Positions 6,135 to 7,885 of a DNA stretch of 7,885 nucleotides are shown here, one piece after another; positions within the stretch are counted from its first letter, which is position 1, and each line of letters starts with the position of its first letter. The position numbers were made by a program, and so were the translations under genes. Origin of the DNA: an uncultured Chlorobiota bacterium. GTDB lineage: Bacteria; Bacteroidota; Bacteroidia; Bacteroidales; JAADGE01. Below the pieces are notes generated by a model, which made no database searches, was not told the DNA's origin, and saw nothing but the letters and a program-made list of their open reading frames with translations. The DNA lies in NCBI GenBank assembly GCA_947311265.1, contig CAMZKQ010000055.1:1-7885 (forward strand), given 5' to 3'.

Positions 6135-7885
6135 CTAGTTTTCAATTTCGCTTAATTCTAGCCAGCGAAATTCTTTCTGGTCGATAAGGTCAATAATTTC
6201 AGAAAGGCGTTTTGCTATTTCTGAAATTTGCTCTGCCGAGGCAGTTCCAGAGTTTAAAGCGGTTTCGATTTCCTCTTTTTCTACCTGTAGGTGTTCAATT
6301 TCGCCTTCTAAATTACCAAACTCTGTTTTTTCTTTGTAGGACATTTTTTTCTGCGGACTGGCTACTTTTACTCGCTCTACTTTAGGCTTATTTTCTTTTT
6401 GAGTCCTCTTAATGTGCTGATTTTTAGTGTCCTGTTCTTGCCGGTAGGCAGAATAATTACCCGCAAAATTCCGAACTACACCAGCACCTTCAAAAACGAG
6501 TAAATTATCGGCCACTTTATCTACAAAATACCTATCGTGAGAAACCACAATAAGGCAACCCGAAAAGCCATTGAGGTAATCTTCAAGTACATTTAAAGTC
6601 ATGATATCCAAATCGTTAGTTGGCTCGTCAAGAATTAAAAAGTTAGGGTTCTTCATCAGTATTGTCATCAGGTAAAGCCGGCGGCGTTCGCCACCGCTAA
6701 GGCGAGAAACGTAGTTATAGTGAGCACTTGGAGGGAATAAAAAGTACTCCAAAAACTGAGATGCACTTAAATTTTTTCCACTGCCAAGGGTAATATACTC
6801 TGCAATTTCTTTAATTACATCAATAATCCGCATATCCTCGGGCAAGCTAATGCCTGCCTGTGTGTAATAGCCGTACACAACGGTTTCACCAATTTCAATA
6901 TCGCCAGAATCAGGTGTAATTTCTTGTGTAATTATATTTAGAAAGGTGGATTTTCCTACACCATTTTTGCCTGCAATGCCTATTTTTTCGCCTCGTGTAA
7001 ATTTGTACGAAAAGTCGTTTAAAATAACTAAATCGTCAAATTGCTTTGAAATATTATACAATTCTAGAATTTTTTTGCCCAAGCGTCGAGTTTCTATTTC
7101 CAGCTTTAGTTCCTTATCACCAATTTTTTTAGAAGCCCTATCTTTTAGTTTGTAAAAGTTGTCGATTCTGTACTGTGCCTTAGTGGCTCTGGCTTGTGGC
7201 ATTCTGCCCATCCACTCGGCTTCTCGGCGAAGTAGGTTTTTAGCTTTATCTACATCGGCATTTAGTAGGCTAATTCTATCGGCACGTTTTTGGGTATAGT
7301 AGGTATAGTTGCCTTTGTAGAAAAAGGCAGCTTGGGCATCAATTTCTATAATTCGGGTACATACTTTATCCAGAAAATAGCGGTCGTGTGTAACCAAAAG
7401 TAGCGTAATTTTTGCTTTTAGCAAAAACTCTTCGAGCCACTCAATCATCTCAAAATCAAGGTGATCAGTTGGTTCATCAAGGATTAAAAAGTCGGGGTTA
7501 TTGATTAGCGTATTAGCGAGTGCCAAACGTTTTTTTTGCCCGCCAGAAAGCTGCGAAACAAGTTGGTTCAGGTTTGTAATTTCTAGTTTCTCTAGAATCT
7601 GCTTTATTTTCAGTTCGTAGTTCCATGCCTCGAGTCTATCCATAGCCTCACTAGCAATGGATAACTGCTCGGTATCGTTGGCTTCTAAGGCTTCTTCGTA
7701 ATTTTTTACAGCTTGTACAATGCCTTCGGAGGAAGTGAAAACTTGCTCCATTACAGTTTTCTGGTTATCGAAAAAAGTATCTTGAGGAAGTAGCCCAACG
7801 GTTATGCCTTTGTCAATAAATACCGAGCCTGAATCGGGGCTGTCTTTGCCTGTAATAAGGTTGATAAGTGTGGTTTTACCAGCAC
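6135..7885 (-). CDS. uup: ABC-F family ATPase, Uup-like, N-terminus beyond right edge
   Basis: ABC-F proteins have two ATPase domains and no membrane part; they act on ribosomes, and Uup is linked to ribosome and DNA-repair functions. 582 residues are present, taking the codon at 7883-7881 as residue 1. The frame is open to the right edge, where AGKTTLINL is the end of the first Walker A motif, so about 35-40 residues are missing; the Met at 7751 is internal. Visible: first signature LSGGQ (112-116), Walker B DEPTDHLD (136-143) and switch His166; inter-domain linker (about 190-265) with the Uup-like stretch EWMGRMPQARATKAQYRID; second Walker A GKNGVGKST (305-313), LSGGE (395-399), DEPTNDLD (419-426), SHDRYF (448-453); and a charged C-terminal coiled coil (about 510-582, starting KKMSYKEKTEF) typical of Uup. 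Both ATP sites look intact. Uup is preferred over EttA because of this C-terminal domain; the exact subgroup is less certain than the family. Confidence 0.93.
   Translation of the reverse strand, partial: AGKTTLINLITGKDSPDSGSVFIDKGITVGLLPQDTFFDNQKTVMEQVFTSSEGIVQAVKNYEEALEANDTEQLSIASEAMDRLEAWNYELKIKQILEKLEITNLNQLVSQLSGGQKKRLALANTLINNPDFLILDEPTDHLDFEMIEWLEEFLLKAKITLLLVTHDRYFLDKVCTRIIEIDAQAAFFYKGNYTYYTQKRADRISLLNADVDKAKNLLRREAEWMGRMPQARATKAQYRIDNFYKLKDRASKKIGDKELKLEIETRRLGKKILELYNISKQFDDLVILNDFSYKFTRGEKIGIAGKNGVGKSTFLNIITQEITPDSGDIEIGETVVYGYYTQAGISLPEDMRIIDVIKEIAEYITLGSGKNLSASQFLEYFLFPPSAHYNYVSRLSGGERRRLYLMTILMKNPNFLILDEPTNDLDIMTLNVLEDYLNGFSGCLIVVSHDRYFVDKVADNLLVFEGAGVVRNFAGNYSAYRQEQDTKNQHIKRTQKENKPKVERVKVASPQKKMSYKEKTEFGNLEGEIEHLQVEKEEIETALNSGTASAEQISEIAKRLSEIIDLIDQKEFRWLELSEIEN

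Noticed and set aside
6946..7155. 69-codon plus-strand open frame inside the ABC-F gene
   Set aside because: Antisense to the second Walker A region; a shadow frame.

Overview
The window is ordinary Bacteroidota chromosome, AT-rich and densely coded. Two things support this placement. The primary sigma factor is short (286 aa), lacks region 1.1 and starts with the MRQLKITKSITNRESASLDK-type N-terminus of Bacteroidota RpoD. Its upstream region carries a TTG / TAnnTTTG promoter of the Bacteroidota kind, with no Shine-Dalgarno motif before the start. The class within the phylum cannot be fixed from this sequence. No mobile element, CRISPR array, tRNA or rRNA was seen.

Layout: priA (primosomal helicase) runs rightward and enters from the left edge without its first codons. 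It converges on pcm (isoaspartyl methyltransferase, minus strand), with a 53-bp AT-rich gap between them. pcm and rpoD are divergent and share a 395-bp, very AT-rich intergenic region that holds the rpoD promoter, a likely pcm promoter and a cluster of inverted repeats. rpoD converges on ppa (soluble pyrophosphatase, minus strand), with a clear bidirectional terminator between the two stops. A minus-strand gene train fills the right half: an ABC-F ATPase of the Uup type (its N-terminus lies beyond the right edge), a TerC-family membrane protein, and ppa.

Functionally these are housekeeping genes: replication restart (PriA), protein repair (Pcm), global transcription (RpoD), pyrophosphate removal (Ppa), ribosome-associated ABC-F ATPase (Uup-like) and probable metal-ion export (TerC family). 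They form no obvious single pathway. TerC and ppa are close enough (41 bp, no recognisable promoter between) to be co-transcribed.

I found no convincing new system. The parts worth a second look are non-coding: the inverted-repeat cluster and promoter-like sites between pcm and rpoD, and a TTAAAC repeat/palindrome upstream of the TerC gene. Both edge genes read open past the first Met/TTG codon visible in the window, so annotating them from those codons would truncate them.
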